From Bimuria novae-zelandiae CBS 107.79 (taxonomy: Eukaryota > Ascomycota > Dothideomycetes > Pleosporales > Didymosphaeriaceae): 64,000 nucleotides of DNA. This document shows positions 1-11,083 of the stretch, one piece after another. The notes under the pieces were generated by a model. The model had not been told where the DNA came from, searched no databases, and saw only the letters and a program-made list of their open reading frames with translations. The DNA lies in contig ML976785.1 in NCBI GenBank assembly GCA_010015655.1, forward strand, positions 76,392 to 140,391, written 5' to 3'. Position 1 is the stretch's first letter, and each line of letters opens with the position of its first letter. Position numbers and translations under genes: made by a program.

Positions 1-2680
1 GAGGGAAAGACGCCACCCTTTAGACTACTATACAGATAAAGCGCAAAAGAACTCTAATAGATACGCGAATTCTTAAAGAAAGCCCTTAAGAGGTAATAGA
101 TACGCAAGTTAGAATTATTAGCAGTATTACTACTAATATTTATTATAAAGAAGGATAGAACATAACGTCCATGCATTAACTATAGAAGGCTAAATAATAT
201 AATAATTAAGAATAGATACCTACTACCGAACATACAAGAGTCTCGAGACAGGCTAGGACGAGCCAAGATATTTACACAATTCGACCTACGAGACAGATAC
301 CACCTCATATAAATAGCAGCAGGTGACGAGTGGAAGATAGCCTTTCGAACTAGATATAGACTGTTTAAGTACCAAGTTATGCCTTTTAGACTTACGAACG
401 CACCAGCAACGTTCTAAGCAATAATTAATAACGTACTAAGAAACTACCTTAATATATTTATAGTTGCCTACCTTAATAACATCCTGATATTCTCTAAACA
501 AGAGAAGGATTATATATAACACGTATAAACAGTACTACGAGCACTAGACAGCGCCAATTTATAATTAAAACTTAAGAAATATAAATTCTATGTCACAGAA
601 TTAGAGTTTCTAGGACATGTCATTAATACTAAAGGTATCTAAGTAAGCCCTTCGAAGATTAAGGAAGTAAAGAAGTAGAAATTACCTACTAACCTTAAGG
701 AAGTATAAGCCTTCCTTAGATTTACTAAATTTAATAGACAGTTTATTATAAACTACTCTAGAATTACGCTACCACTTACGAACCTCACAAAGAAAGACAA
801 ACCTTTTAATTAGATAAAAGAATGCGAGCAAGCATTCCAAACGCTACGGAAAGCATGTATTACGCCACTAGTCCTTATACACTTCTAGGACAACAAACCC
901 TTGCGTATTAAAACAAACGCAAGCGACTTAGCAGTCAGAGCATGCGCGAAACAAGAGAAGGATGGTAAATAGCACCTAATTATATACTACGCACACAAGT
1001 TTACACCCGAAGAATTACGATACGAAGTACACGATAAAGAACTACTCGCAATTATAAAAGCTATTAAACACTAGAGGATCTATGCACATAGTTGCTTAGA
1101 ACTTATAATCTTTACAGACTATAAAAACCTCACACGTTTTACAACCACGAAAGAACTGAACTAACGATAAGGAAGATAGTCAGAAACACTAGGATAATAT
1201 AAATTTAAAATTGTGTACACCCTAGGTAAGGAAAACGGACGAGCAGACGCTCTTAGCAGAATAAATAATAATAAAGAAAAGGTTAAAACCTACTCCGTAA
1301 TACTAAAGAAAAATCCTAACGGTTCCCTAGAACCGACGGTAGAACTTAATTAACTCCTTATACTCACACGGGAAGTACCAAAGGAACAATAGACAGAGGT
1401 TATACGATAATACCACGACAACCCTGTATATGGACACCCTGGAATTAGAAAAACAATGGAGCTAATCCAAAGGAACTACAGCTTTAAAGGAATTAAGGAA
1501 GTAGTAATAACCTACATACGTAAATGCGCAGATTGCTAGCGCAATAAACACGCAACACATCCTAAGTACGAAGAAATGCAAGCCATCTAGATACCCACAG
1601 CACCATGGGAAGACATCGCAATAGACTTTATCACAGAATTACTAAAGTTAAAGGATCCTATAAACGAAGTAAGTTACGACGTAATACTAATAATCGTGTG
1701 CAGATTTACTAAATACGTGGAATTACTATTGTGTAAAAAGGTAATAACATTAATAGAACTAGCGTTCCTTATCCTAGATCGACTTATACGACATCATGGC
1801 ATTCCCAAGACAATTATTAGCGATAGAGACAAACTCTTCACTTCGAACTACTAGACAACACTCATGGCACTTATTAAAATAAAACGAAAACTATCAACAG
1901 CCTACCACCCACAGACGGACGGACAAACGGAACGTACGAATTAAACAATGGAAACGTACCTACGCATCTACTATAACAACTAGAAGAATAACTAGATTTC
2001 CCTATTACTAATAGCATAATTAGCATACAACAACAAAATATTAGCAGTAACTAGATATACACCGTTCTATGCAAACCACGGAAGACATCTACATCTCTTT
2101 AATTAGATATTTCCTACTACTATTAGAACGGAAGAAGCCATTAACACGGCTATAAAAATAAAAGAAATACATCAACAACTCTAAGAGAACCTCGAGAAAG
2201 CTTAACAGCAAAGTATTTCTTATACGAACCGAAAAAGAAAAACGGCACCTTAGCTAAAGAAGGGGGATAAAGCATATCTACTTACGAAAAATCTTCGAAC
2301 CTAGAAGAAAAAGCACAAGAAACTAGATCATGTTAAGGTTAGGCTATTTTTTATTTATAAATAAATATCACTAGTTAACTACTAATTAGAACTATCGCCA
2401 GATGCAAAGATATACCTAGTATTTTATATAGACTAACTCGGGCCCGCAGACCTTGAAACACTAGTTAAAATAACCTTCTATTACTAGCTGGAGGAAGAAA
2501 CCAAATTCGAAGTTAAGAAGATACTATAACACACGAATTAGCCACAAACATATCTAATTAAGTAGAAAGGATACCTATACTTAGAAAACACATAGGAACT
2601 AGAAGCAAACCTTAGAAACTATTATTAATTATTAGTATAATACTATCGTTAGACTACAAGAAGGAATCAGGAACAATTAA
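1..2680 (+). pseudogene. Degenerate gypsy pol (RT, RNase H, integrase, chromodomain)
   Basis: Reverse transcriptase spans roughly 190-620, with the family landmark [13 protein letters not shown] near 380-415. The catalytic YxDD box at 469-480 reads YLNN: both aspartates have become asparagine, which fits G-to-A changes. RNase H follows at about 890-1260 (TNASD in place of TDASD, then VHDKELLAI). The integrase HHCC zinc finger lies at about 1405-1560, and the catalytic core at 1615-1960 keeps IAIDF, IISDRD and YHPQTDGQTER. A chromodomain remnant at about 2540-2620 (YLIK, KGY, ENT) marks the C-terminus. Dozens of TAG and TAA codons interrupt the frame. It cannot encode an active polyprotein. 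Gag and protease lie left of the window. Confidence 0.9.
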
Positions 2681-2919
2681 AGGAGAACCTAATAAAAATT
2701 CGTTAAGAAGAAGATCTATTAATAGATTAGGAAAGGGATTATTAGCCTGTAACTAGCCTAGATTAGCGAAGAAATTGTTTCGGAACAAAGTATCTGCACT
2801 TAAGCTCTCTGTCTCTTACACCTTATCCTAGGCGTCTAGTAACTTCTTATCTTAACGCGCGAATAACCTCTTACGACTCTTAATCTCTAATAACTTATAC
2901 TTATAATAAGTAAGTTCTT

Positions 2920-3226
2920 ATTAACTGCGTAACGCTTCTTCCTTAGCGCGAGCCAGAGCTAATTATTTTTTACGCTCCTTATCCTCTACCTTCTCCTACT
3001 TCTCTTCAGGAACAAACAGTTCGCATTCGCTCCTTGCAGCAATACAACTAGCGTAACAACTAGATATAGTATCTATAAAATAACAAATATTTAGCTTTTC
3101 GCAGCGACCGCAACGAAAAGGCATCTCTCTACTACTCTCTTTAACACGGCGAATATAATTACGTTGCTCTTAGGTTAAAGTCTTCTTGCGAGGCGCGCGC
3201 GCTTTATAAGGCTTAGGATCTTTAGG
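2920..3226 (-). pseudogene. Antisense Cys-rich accessory ORF between pol and 3' LTR
   Basis: On the minus strand, an ATG at 3224-3226 opens a reading frame that starts MPKDPKPYKARAPRKKTLT. It then shows a cysteine-rich block: FRCGRCEKLNICYF, followed by SSCYASCIAARSECELFVPEE, then a charged KVEDKERKK segment. The spacing resembles small zinc-binding proteins found near fungal gypsy elements, but I cannot name a family with certainty. The frame contains a few RIP-type stops and fades by about 2920. It is antisense to pol and lies wholly inside the element, so it is probably an extra element-encoded gene rather than host sequence. Confidence 0.55.
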
Positions 3227-3346
3227 CATAGTTAGGAAGGCATTAAGACTAGAACACGAAAATAGCTACTCACGCGAGTATTTATATACGACGACCGTAT
3301 CTATAGCCAAGGGGCGCGGAACGAGGATACTAAGAACGCTATCTAG

Positions 3347-3360
3347 AAGAGGGGAGGTAA
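3347..3360 (+). other. Polypurine tract of the gypsy element
   Basis: AAGAGGGGAGGTAA abuts the TG of the 3' LTR at 3361. This is the expected position for the plus-strand primer of reverse transcription and it fixes the LTR start. Confidence 0.8.
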
Positions 3361-3585
3361 TGTTAGGATCTAAACATGTATAGAACGCGGAGGACTAACA
3401 GGCCTTAGTAGAAGTGACACTCGGCGGGGTTGCGTAACCAAGGTCACGTAATATACCATCCAGCCAAGACATACTATCTTGCCAAGATTATAGAAGGTGC
3501 ACCATCCACGGACGGCGCGACCATCTATCGGAATCTAGGAACGGTAGAAAGAGAGATAGATAGTAAGATTTACCCCACTTATATA

Positions 3586-3633
3586 ACGTGTCCGTGCACC
3601 CAATACACGGATTCAGCCAATGCACGCCGAACA
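3586..3633. repeat. Left TIR of the Fot1-like element
   Basis: This 48-bp end matches the reverse complement of 7042-7089 at 47 of 48 positions. The single difference is A versus G in CAATRCACGG, a transition of the kind RIP makes. Confidence 0.9.
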
Positions 3634-4458
3634 CCATAAACGGTCTATTAGAAATAAGGCTGCAGAACCACCCACAAACAATATTATTATAAGATTTTCT
3701 ACTAGGATAGTAAATCGATAGCTGCGATTCATTTGCACTATTTAAATCTATCTAGAAGCTTAACGTCGCGGCCGCTTCGTGTGGATTTGGTTGGGGCAGC
3801 AGATGCGCCCTTTAAGGCCTCCCCAACATCCGTAGCATTAACAACACGTTTCTAACGCTTTCTGCTCTGTGGAGATGGCTGAAAAGCTTTTCTCTTACTC
3901 CTTTAGGATAGTTGTAGAGCCTTTTTAGCGTTATCGGCAGACTTCTGGGCAGTGCGCTGAGCTACCTTTTCAGCTCTCTCCTTCTCCTTTGCCTTCTTCG
4001 CTGCCTCTCTCGCTGCACGCTTTTCTTGCTGGATTTTCTCCTTGTATAGCTTAGCTACCTTCTTTAGCTCTGCTATCTCTGCTTTTTAAAGCTGCTGCTG
4101 CTTATCCTCTTGCTCCTTAATTAATTAACAATAACGTGCCTCCCTTACTTTCCTTAGTAACTATAAGATAGCCCTACTATAATACTCCTAGCGCTGTTAA
4201 AGGTCTAGAGCTTTACTCTTCTTATTACGCTTCTTCTTAATAGATAGCGCCTGCCTAAGCCCATCGTTGTCATGCTTAAGCAGCTTATTTTTAACAGATA
4301 GGTAGTAGAGTGATTAACGAAGCTTCTGTGTATCCTTACTACTTTAATTACTCACTGTAGAGCGTACAAGCCTATCCATCTTTCTCCAGTCATAATCGCT
4401 AAGCCCTGATGAGGAGCTATTGCCTGATTCTTAATCCTGGGTGAACCTATTAAGGATA

Positions 4459-4476
4459 GGGTCAGGATCAGGTGGC
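4459..4476. repeat. LINE target-site duplication, copy 1
   Basis: GGGTCAGGATCAGGTGGC, identical to 5854-5871. In the host Fot1-like transposase it lies within the GISPPDPDP coding segment. Confidence 0.9.
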
Positions 4477-5853
4477 TTGGTTAGTTGGTTGGTTAGTATT
4501 CATTTTACGTCTCTTTAATGGGGATTAAGTCCACCATCTCGCCTCCCGAAGGGCATATACGACGTGCTAAGCTATAGAATTACAGTGCTAACACACTACC
4601 CTAGAAAGCATTTCTTGCCTGCGCGGGTATTACTACCATTTCGGAACTACAGCTCCCCTTCCAGTTAGGGAGGCTAAGCGATATATATACATTAGGGTGG
4701 TTTCCTTGCATTTTAAGGCATCTATGTGCTAAGAGAGAGAGAGAGCGAGTGTGTGTGTGTGTGTGTGTGTGTGTAGGGGGAGGGGAAAGAGAGGAAGAGG
4801 GGTGGAGAGTATTACAGCTATTATGCTAGACCTAGTTCTTACTAGGTGCTGCATTGCTTGTTGCTGTTGCAGGGCTGCAGGAGCTAGCGGGGACAAATCT
4901 TAGTGTAGTACTATGTGAGTTAGGTGAAGGCTTCAAAGGCCTCTGGATCCCCCAGCAGCACCGCAGTATACGCCAGGCCGTTAGCCCGGCTGGATAGTGG
5001 TGTAGGTGGTCGAAGTGGCCATCTACTAAAGGCCCCTAGGGTCTTGCGGCAGAGCGCAAGGTGCTCTGGTATCTTGTCCTATCCGCATAAGCAGGTAAGG
5101 TTTGCATCCTTATAGTTGTACTTTTAGTGGTACCAGGCAAAATCCCCATGTCTAGACCAGATAGAAAGCAGTCTGGCTAAGATAGCTCTTGGTAGGTCTA
5201 GTTCCTTTAGACTGCTGCGTGGTGCATAGTCTAGGTGCCAGCTTTTGTACCATCTAGAGAGTTTATTCTTTTTGTCAGATTACTAGATCTACTATATATG
5301 TTGTAATATCTTGCGGGCAATTGTCTTAATGCCTAAGAGTGTAGGCAGAGCAGCTTTACCCGTTAGGGGTAATAGGTGTTGGGCTTCTAGGTTAGCTAAT
5401 CTGTCTGCTACCTCATTTCCTTCAATGCCTAGGTGTCTGGGGGCCCATTTAATAGAGACGTCGTGAGTCTCCATAGCGCCATGGCACTCCAAAAAGGCCC
5501 ATTAAGAGGTAGGGGGTAAATCGCCCCTTAGGCACTATATAACTAAGGTGCTGTCTATACACAGCTAGATTTAACAGGTATTAAACTCTAGTTATCTTAT
5601 AGTGTGCTGGAAGCCTCTTTATGCTCCTACTACCTTAGCGTTAAAGACGTGCGAGGTAGAGTTAAGTAACCCGCGTCCAGTCTGTAGTTGCTTTCCGTTC
5701 TAATACACTATAAAGCTATAGGTCACCCGCTTTTCTCCTTCCTTTGTGTACTGTTCAGAGCCATCTGAGAAGATAGTCACGTCTAGTAGTGGGAGATGGG
5801 CCCACTATATATTAAAAGCCTTAGCTGCAGTCTTCTTGTCTATGCTAAGCGTT
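4477..5853 (-). mobile_element. 5'-truncated Tad-like LINE (RNase H and C-terminal zinc motif)
   Basis: The insertion is bounded by an 18-bp direct repeat (GGGTCAGGATCAGGTGGC at 4459-4476 and 5854-5871), a target-site duplication of the kind LINEs leave. On the minus strand it encodes an RNase H domain: IFSDGSE-like opening near 5760, VYQNGKQLQTGRG near 5690, then VSIKWAPRHLGIEGNEVADR at about 5395-5465 with the conserved His and Asp. A C-terminal Cys/His stretch with EHLALCRKTLG lies near 5040-5080. The 3' tail is a short repeat of TAACCAAC type (4477-4496). The reverse transcriptase is missing, so the copy is 5'-truncated and cannot move by itself. Confidence 0.85.
4731..4774. repeat. (GA)n(GT)n microsatellite
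   Basis: A GA run at 4732-4745 passes through GCGA into a GT run up to 4774. It lies in the 3' untranslated part of the LINE fragment. Confidence 0.95.
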
Positions 5854-5871
5854 GGGTCAGGATCAGGTGGC
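5854..5871. repeat. LINE target-site duplication, copy 2
   Basis: Identical 18-bp copy of 4459-4476, at the 5' junction of the truncated LINE. Confidence 0.9.
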
Positions 5872-7041
5872 GATATACCTATGGCTCTAAAAGAGCTGAG
5901 GATAGTTAATTCCTTAAAAGAGGCCTTCCACGCATTCCAGAATAGGGGAAAGAAGTCGCCTTTAGTAATAGAAGCTAGGCCCTGGCTTCTATAAAGGTAT
6001 CTTAATAGCTCTGCTGAGTAGGCTGTTAATAGAGGCTTAAACATCGCAATATTAAGTGGCTAAAGTGTATAAGTTAAATAAGGAGGCAGGACAGCAAGCA
6101 GGATCCTATTCTAATTATAGTAGTTAATAAAGTCTATAGTGACATGAGATCCGTGGCCGTCCATAATTAAAAGTCGATATAATCGTCGAGTCTTCTCTTT
6201 TGTACAGCGATCAAACACCTGCTTAAGCTAGGCAAGCCTGATATCGTTGTTCGTCCAGCTAGAGGATGATAAGGTGATAAAGACTTCATGATATCCTGCC
6301 TTGATATCCTCGACCCAGCTTAATTGGATGTCCTTGTTGGCAGCCTCATAGATAAGGCTTGGCGGCAAAGCTGATCCATCAGCGCAGATACATGCTAGGA
6401 GCGTGATCCACGCGCGATTGCCATCCTGGAGTGATGCCCTAACCTCCTTCTTCTCCCACATTCGTCTGCTGAATATCCTCTTTGTTCTACCAACGATACC
6501 GATCAGGACACCTTTTTCATCTATATTGTAGATATGACGAGGATCTATGCGATATTAATCGATCTTGCTGTGTACAAGGTTGAAATAGAGGCGATATTTA
6601 TCCACTGAATTAGCTTTGTGGCGATTGCTGTCCATGCCGACGGTCCATTGCGAGATGAGATGAATGCTGTGTTGGTTGATAAAGCGGGTAACCCAGCTCT
6701 CGCTGACTGGCTCCTTTGCTATCGTCGAGGCAAAATTCTGTATCATCTCTCTAGTAGGAGGTATATGTCTCTCTGTGAGCCTTTTGATATATCGTACAAG
6801 CTCCTGCTCTTGCTGTGGGTTAAGCTTTCGCTGATTGATTGTGTTGGCTGCACGCGTCGCGGTAACACCTCGGTGCCTTCGTGAGAGTGTAGATCGATTA
6901 ACACCATATCTGGTAGCAATTTCTGTATATGAAAAATCTTCTCCTGGTTCTCGCGATTCGATCTCATCTATCGCAGCTTGAATTGGATCCATATTGGTGG
7001 AGTTATCGCGTGTTGAAAGTAGGGAGTTTTGACGCGTCGGA

Positions 7042-7089
7042 TGTTCGGCGTGCATTGGCTGAATCCGTGCATTGGGTGCACGGACACGT
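7042..7089. repeat. Right TIR of the Fot1-like element
   Basis: Inverted partner of 3586-3633, followed by the TA target duplicate at 7090-7091. Confidence 0.9.
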
Positions 7090-7324
7090 TATAAACCCAC
7101 ACGAATACCCTTAAGGCATTCGTGTTTAACCTGTTTATTAATTTATCGTTTAGATCTGAATAAGCAACCTTGTTGATTTGATTGTGCTGTACACACCTTT
7201 GATACCAACGCCCTTAGTGACAGGCGTAAGCTATCACTATAACCCTTTCCCGTCCTACCAGTACTCCTGCCCGAGAACCAACCTTAGCCCCTTAGAGAAT
7301 AGCTACCTCTTTGGGATCTTAACA

Positions 7325-8040
7325 TTTTATAGCCTTTAGGTATAGGCTTTATCTTAATTATTACTTTTTTTAACATGTGTCTAGTAAATTTTATAATTAC
7401 TTTATTAACGTAAAGGTGCTTACTAAGTATTTAGCATAGTAGTAAGCGCTCGCGAAGCAGCTAAGAGAGATCCTAAACGTAGCTAAATAAAGAGTAAAAG
7501 CTCTACTCTATCTTAATATAATATAAGTATTAATCTAGCTACTACTAGCGCTGACGGAATATAAAGTTATTAATTTTATATATAGGAGCATTCTAGTAGC
7601 CCTTCTTTTAGTACTTTACTAATAAGGGCTCCTAATAGACGCCTATATAAATAATAATTATAAAGTACGGATATTCGTTTTTAGGTATAGTAGCTACTAG
7701 GCGTCGCTGCGCGGAGCGCCTTAGCATACTAATTTATATAATATACTATATAGTCTATAACTTTAGTAACGAAGTATAAATTAAATAAGGTAATTAAATT
7801 ACTATAATTAATATTTTTAAGTAGGTTAGCTTCTCTAAAAATATATAAATTACTAATATTAAGAGGTTTTTAATTAGGTAGTAAATTTACTAGCAAATTA
7901 GGCTTTTTAGCGTTAAATTTACTATATTTTATATATTTTATAAAGTTAAAGTTATTACTAAGTAGGCTAATAGCTTTTAGCATGTTTATAGGTATAGGTA
8001 ATTTTAAAAAAGCGTATTTTAGCTAGTAAATAGAAACTGC
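7325..8040. other. AT-rich relic DNA without readable genes
   Basis: The stretch right of the gypsy LTR is very AT-rich with many TA steps and stops in every frame. It resembles heavily RIP-damaged repeat DNA, but I could not identify a family, inverted ends or an LTR. Base composition changes sharply at about 8040, where single-copy sequence begins. Confidence 0.6.
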
Positions 8041-8274
8041 TAACATCACGATACAGATTTGGTGTTTACTTGGCAGCTGTCCTGATTGGCCATTTCCATG
8101 TGGCCCGTGTGCGGCAGATTTTGGCCATGCGGGGGACATGAACCACTTTATTCGGCTCTGAACATACCCATTGACCCGCAGTGAACACGTTTCGTCTGGT
8201 ACGGCATAAACTCTTAAGCTTCGCATGTAGCCAATTCACACGCCATCTGCAATTTTCTATTTTCTCGCACCGCA

Positions 8275-9506
8275 ATGGCACCTCCAGGGTTTGCCCCACC
8301 GAGCTATGCTCACCAGAATATTCCTGAACGATACATGCATAAGGAGCCTCCGCCACCAGGAACAGACACCAATGGCCGTGCCTACTTCATCTTCTTCTCC
8401 TATTTGGGGCTCTGCTTCTCTTTGAGCGTCTTCATCATTTACAAGTTGGTTCGGAATTACAATGTGTTGTCTAAATCAAACACTGCACGGCTGCCAGACA
8501 AACGCCATGTAAGAACATTTGCTGTACTAGCAGCTCTTAGCCTCTGTACGACATGGTACTACATGTTCAATTACTTCCGAGTTTCGTACCAAGCCTGGGC
8601 AATGTGGCGATCACGATTCGATATCAGTCAGGGTCAGATGCACTGGGGACTATGGTTGAGAGAAACATCACTGTTCAGAGAGGCCTGGGAGACGGTCATT
8701 GTAGGCAATGCACGCTACTGGTGGTCGCATCAAATCTTCTTCTTTGCTTGCGGGCTCGGACTAAGCCTTGAGGAGCGAGGTAAGTCTACGAGGTTCGACG
8801 ACACGGCGGCCGTTAATGAATGACAGGTATCCGTCGCGGTATCAAGTATACTTGGGCGTTCATGCTGCTTGGCCAAATCGTCGCCATCAGCTTCGCGACC
8901 AATCTATATCTCCTCACTCTCCTACTGACGCCTCCGCCGCCCTCTCCTCCATCCTCCACGGGGGTCTATCGAAGGAAATGGCTCGGTCCGTGGCTCATCA
9001 ACCTCCTCTCTATCGTCTTCACCATTTATCCAGCGTATCAACTCGCCGACGAGCATTACTGGTACCACCAGAAGGAGTTCATGCCCATGCTGCTCACGCC
9101 GCATGTGGCTCTCCTCGTTATGCCATTGCTCCGCGCAATCATCCCCCAAAAGTATCTATCCGACTCAAACGTGGAGTTCGCGGGCACCGTCTACAAGTTC
9201 ATTTGGGCCGCAAACAATTTCGGGGGTGGTCTGCTGTTCGTGAGGGTGACCGGGTTAGCCTACAACTACAGTGGAGCTCGGGGTATCTGGCAGCAACTAT
9301 TCGAGCATCCAGCAGTCAGCAGTGTAGCGTTTGATGCCATCTTTTGCTGGATTACTTGGGGAACATGGTGGGCTATTCAGACGAGGACGGTTACGGAACG
9401 TCCGGCGATCGATGACGAGGCCGAAAAGGAAGGCGCGTGGACGGGCGCTGGATCGGGACGAACTGATGCGGTCGCAGATGGAGACAGCAGCTTACGCCGG
9501 CGGTGA
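8275..9506 (+). CDS. Multi-pass membrane protein of unknown function
   Basis: Two exons, 8275-8779 and 8827-9506, are joined over a 47-nt intron (GTAAGT...GACAG); the joined frame encodes 394 residues. The protein has a proline-rich N-terminus and about seven hydrophobic segments, including AYFIFFSYLGLCFSLSVFII near residues 36-57, a segment after the WWSHQIFFFACGLGL motif, then LINLLSIVFTIYPAY and LTPHVALLVMPLLRA. Aromatic residues are frequent (WYYMFNYF, HYWYHQKEF). A charged tail ends the protein after the last helix. The topology resembles orphan seven-helix membrane proteins of filamentous fungi; I do not recognise a named family. The reading frame is intact, and it is the first apparently functional gene right of the transposon nest. 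Confidence 0.82.
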
Positions 9507-10353
9507 ACGGACGGTCGTGGTATATTGCGATGTGTACCTGTGGTACACTGCGTACGACGTGTGGGAAGGCGATGAACTCTGCTCAGAGACACATCCAGTG
9601 AGAGAGCTTAACTTCAGATGGCAAGCGCGTGACCAAAGTGCGCAAAAATAAATGAGCATAGAGCTAGAAGTAGTGAGGCTGATGGCTGATGGCGGATGGT
9701 GATGGCGCCGTAGCATTGCGGTGGGAGCGAGCGGCGGCAAACCGGCAGCTAGCCGGAGGAAGCTAAATCTTCCACCCAAAAGTTTCCCTCAATCACAGAA
9801 AGTCACACCTATGCCCCGCGCAATATTGTAAATTATAATATAATTTCTGATAACACCGAGTACACTCACCTTGTCGACTGCCCTGTACAAACTGCGTCCA
9901 AGTATTGAAATCCCCAAAGTGCTGCTTTGTCAGCATACCCCTCCCCTCTAACCACTCGTTCCAATACTCTCGATATTACAATGCAATTGCCACAACCATG
10001 GGATTACTCTCGCCTTGGTGACACTCACTGAACCATCGCGTACTCGGTTACATCTTGCCCATGGGGTAGAGACGGCAATGGTGCAGCACTGAAAGCTTGA
10101 CCTTATCCGAATGGCGCCCCGCAAAGCTTCGCGCGCTACTGCATCACGATGATCAACATGCCTATTTCGAGCAGACACCATCTGCTTTAGGTTCCAAGAA
10201 CACGGGGTGCATTCGGATAAATCGCTACAAACTCAGTGAACCGAACACCACTATGTCATGCGACAGCCTGATCGGCGGTGACCATGTGACCTCACAGCTC
10301 AGCGCTGGTGCGAACTATCATGGCCTTCATAGGGCCTGGCAGCGGGCCAAAAG
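9507..10353. other. Intergenic region, no gene seen
   Basis: This covers the 3' end of the membrane-protein gene and the promoter of the small secreted protein. Short open frames here have no recognisable domain, and I see no repeat. Confidence 0.6.
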
Positions 10354-10360
10354 TATATAA
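10354..10360 (+). promoter_or_regulatory. TATA box of the secreted-protein gene
   Basis: TATATAA lies 100 bp before the ATG at 10460 in a GC-richer setting, with a C/A-rich leader after it. The position fits a core promoter. Confidence 0.55.
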
Positions 10361-10459
10361 GGAGACACGCAGGTCGTGAAATTGACACACAACAGCATCG
10401 AGCTTCCAACAGATCGATTCACTCTTACACAATCCACTCGCTCACACCCCAACAGCACC

Positions 10460-11083
10460 ATGAAGCTCGCTCTCCCAACGCTCACTCTGGGCCTCGCCGC
10501 CCTCACATCAGCACAATACGACATCGAATCCAAGCCCTTCCGTCTCGTCCTCTCCTCCAAAGACAAGACCGTCGATGGCCAGACCCTCTCCGCCTGCCAC
10601 GTCGGCGCAGCCATCGAATCGCTCTGCCTCTCGGGCGTCCCCTCGACCTCAAAACCCGATTTCATCCCCGCCGCAACCTTCCGCTTCAACACCTCGTCCA
10701 CCGTGGGCACGCCTTCCGCACCCGCCGGCGGCGTCCCCGGCGTCCTAACCTACAAGCTCAACGCCACCCCGCCGATCCCCTCGTCGCTGCAGTTCTCCTA
10801 CGATCCTACCACGGACTTCGCGCTGCCACTGCTGTTCCCGGGGACGGGAGCGAGCACGCAGACGTTGGCGTTCGACAGCAAGAACCGCTTGAATGTGCAG
10901 GGGTACGTGGATTATACTACGAGCCCGCCGACGGCCGGCGAGTACAAGCCGTACTATAGGTGGTACGCTTGTCTGACATACTTCTCGGTGTATGAGTATG
11001 AGAATCTAGTGTGGGCTTTAGGAGATGGCAAGCCGGAGACACCGGGGTGCGCGAAGGTGGATGTGAAGAGGGTTTTCATCTGA
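10460..11083 (+). CDS. Small secreted protein, probably DUF7907-like
   Basis: A single exon encodes 207 residues. The start at 10460 is chosen because it gives a typical signal peptide (MKLALPTLTLGLAALTSA, cleavage before QYDIESK). An upstream in-frame GTG at 10376 would place the signal inside. The mature protein contains KPFRLVLSSKDKTVDG, a CHVGAAIESLCLSG segment with two cysteines, and a C-terminal YYRWYACLTYFSVYEYENLVW block with a further Cys pair. This pattern resembles a family of secreted ascomycete proteins (DUF7907, from memory) of unknown function. It has its own TATA box and is not part of an evident cluster. It could act in the wall or at a host or substrate surface, but nothing here proves it. 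Confidence 0.8.
   Translation: MKLALPTLTLGLAALTSAQYDIESKPFRLVLSSKDKTVDGQTLSACHVGAAIESLCLSGVPSTSKPDFIPAATFRFNTSSTVGTPSAPAGGVPGVLTYKLNATPPIPSSLQFSYDPTTDFALPLLFPGTGASTQTLAFDSKNRLNVQGYVDYTTSPPTAGEYKPYYRWYACLTYFSVYEYENLVWALGDGKPETPGCAKVDVKRVFI

Larger units (their letters stand above)
3710..6992 (-). pseudogene. Fot1/pogo transposase, interrupted by stops and a LINE
   Basis: Translation starts at the ATG ending at 6992 (MDPIQAAIDEIESREPGED). A psq-like helix-turn-helix follows (YTEIATRYGVNRSTLSRRH), then a CENP-B/Tc5-like DNA-binding domain (SWVTRFINQH), then the DDE_1 domain near 6200-6480 (NRAWITLLACICADG). The later segment FKPLLTAYSAELLRYLYRS is at about 5960-6045 and FRAIGISPPDPDP at about 5855-5895. 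Here the LINE cuts the gene. The C-terminal coiled-coil and charged tail resumes below 4458 (SGLSDYDWRKMDRLVRS, then KEKIQQEKRAAREAAKKA) and ends near 3710. Many RIP-type stops make it inactive. Confidence 0.85.
3586..7089 (-). mobile_element. Fot1/pogo-type DNA transposon, RIP-damaged, split by a LINE
   Basis: Terminal inverted repeats at 3586-3633 and 7042-7089 are 48 bp with one mismatch and begin ACGTGTCCGTGCACCCAAT. They are flanked by TA on both sides (3584-3585, 7090-7091); because the flanks read TATA, the exact end is uncertain by 2 bp. The transposase is on the minus strand. Removing the inserted LINE (4477-5853 plus one 18-bp duplication) leaves about 2.1 kb, a normal size for this family. 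It sits inside the 3' LTR of the gypsy element, so it arrived later, and then also suffered C-to-T decay. Confidence 0.88.
1..7324 (+). mobile_element. Chromodomain Ty3/gypsy LTR retrotransposon, RIP-damaged, 5' end outside window
   Basis: A Ty3/gypsy element enters from the left edge and ends at its 3' LTR. Reading the plus strand through many stops gives, in order, reverse transcriptase, RNase H, a zinc-binding and DDE integrase, and a C-terminal chromodomain, so it is a chromovirus. A purine tract at 3347-3360 directly precedes the LTR, which opens TGTTAGGATC at 3361 and closes GATCTTAACA at 7324; the ends are inverted copies of each other with one C-to-T change. The LTR is split by a Fot1-like element (3586-7089), itself split by a LINE fragment. 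Nearly all stops are TAG or TAA where Gln or Trp is expected, as RIP produces. The 5' LTR is not in the window. Confidence 0.9.
3361..7324 (+). repeat. 3' LTR of the gypsy element, split by a Fot1-like insertion
   Basis: The LTR consists of 3361-3585 and 7092-7324, about 455 bp when joined. It starts TGTTAGGATC and ends GATCTTAACA. The intervening DNA is a Fot1-like element with TA target duplications. The partner 5' LTR is not visible, so the length rests on the TG...CA ends and the adjacent purine tract. Confidence 0.75.

Noticed and set aside
4740..4774. (GT)n tract as telomere-like sequence
   Set aside because: No TTAGGG units, and the tract lies inside a LINE fragment in the middle of nested transposons.
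7325..8040. Possible solo LTR or MITE in the AT-rich relic
   Set aside because: No paired termini or target duplication could be found by eye; decay is too strong to support a call.
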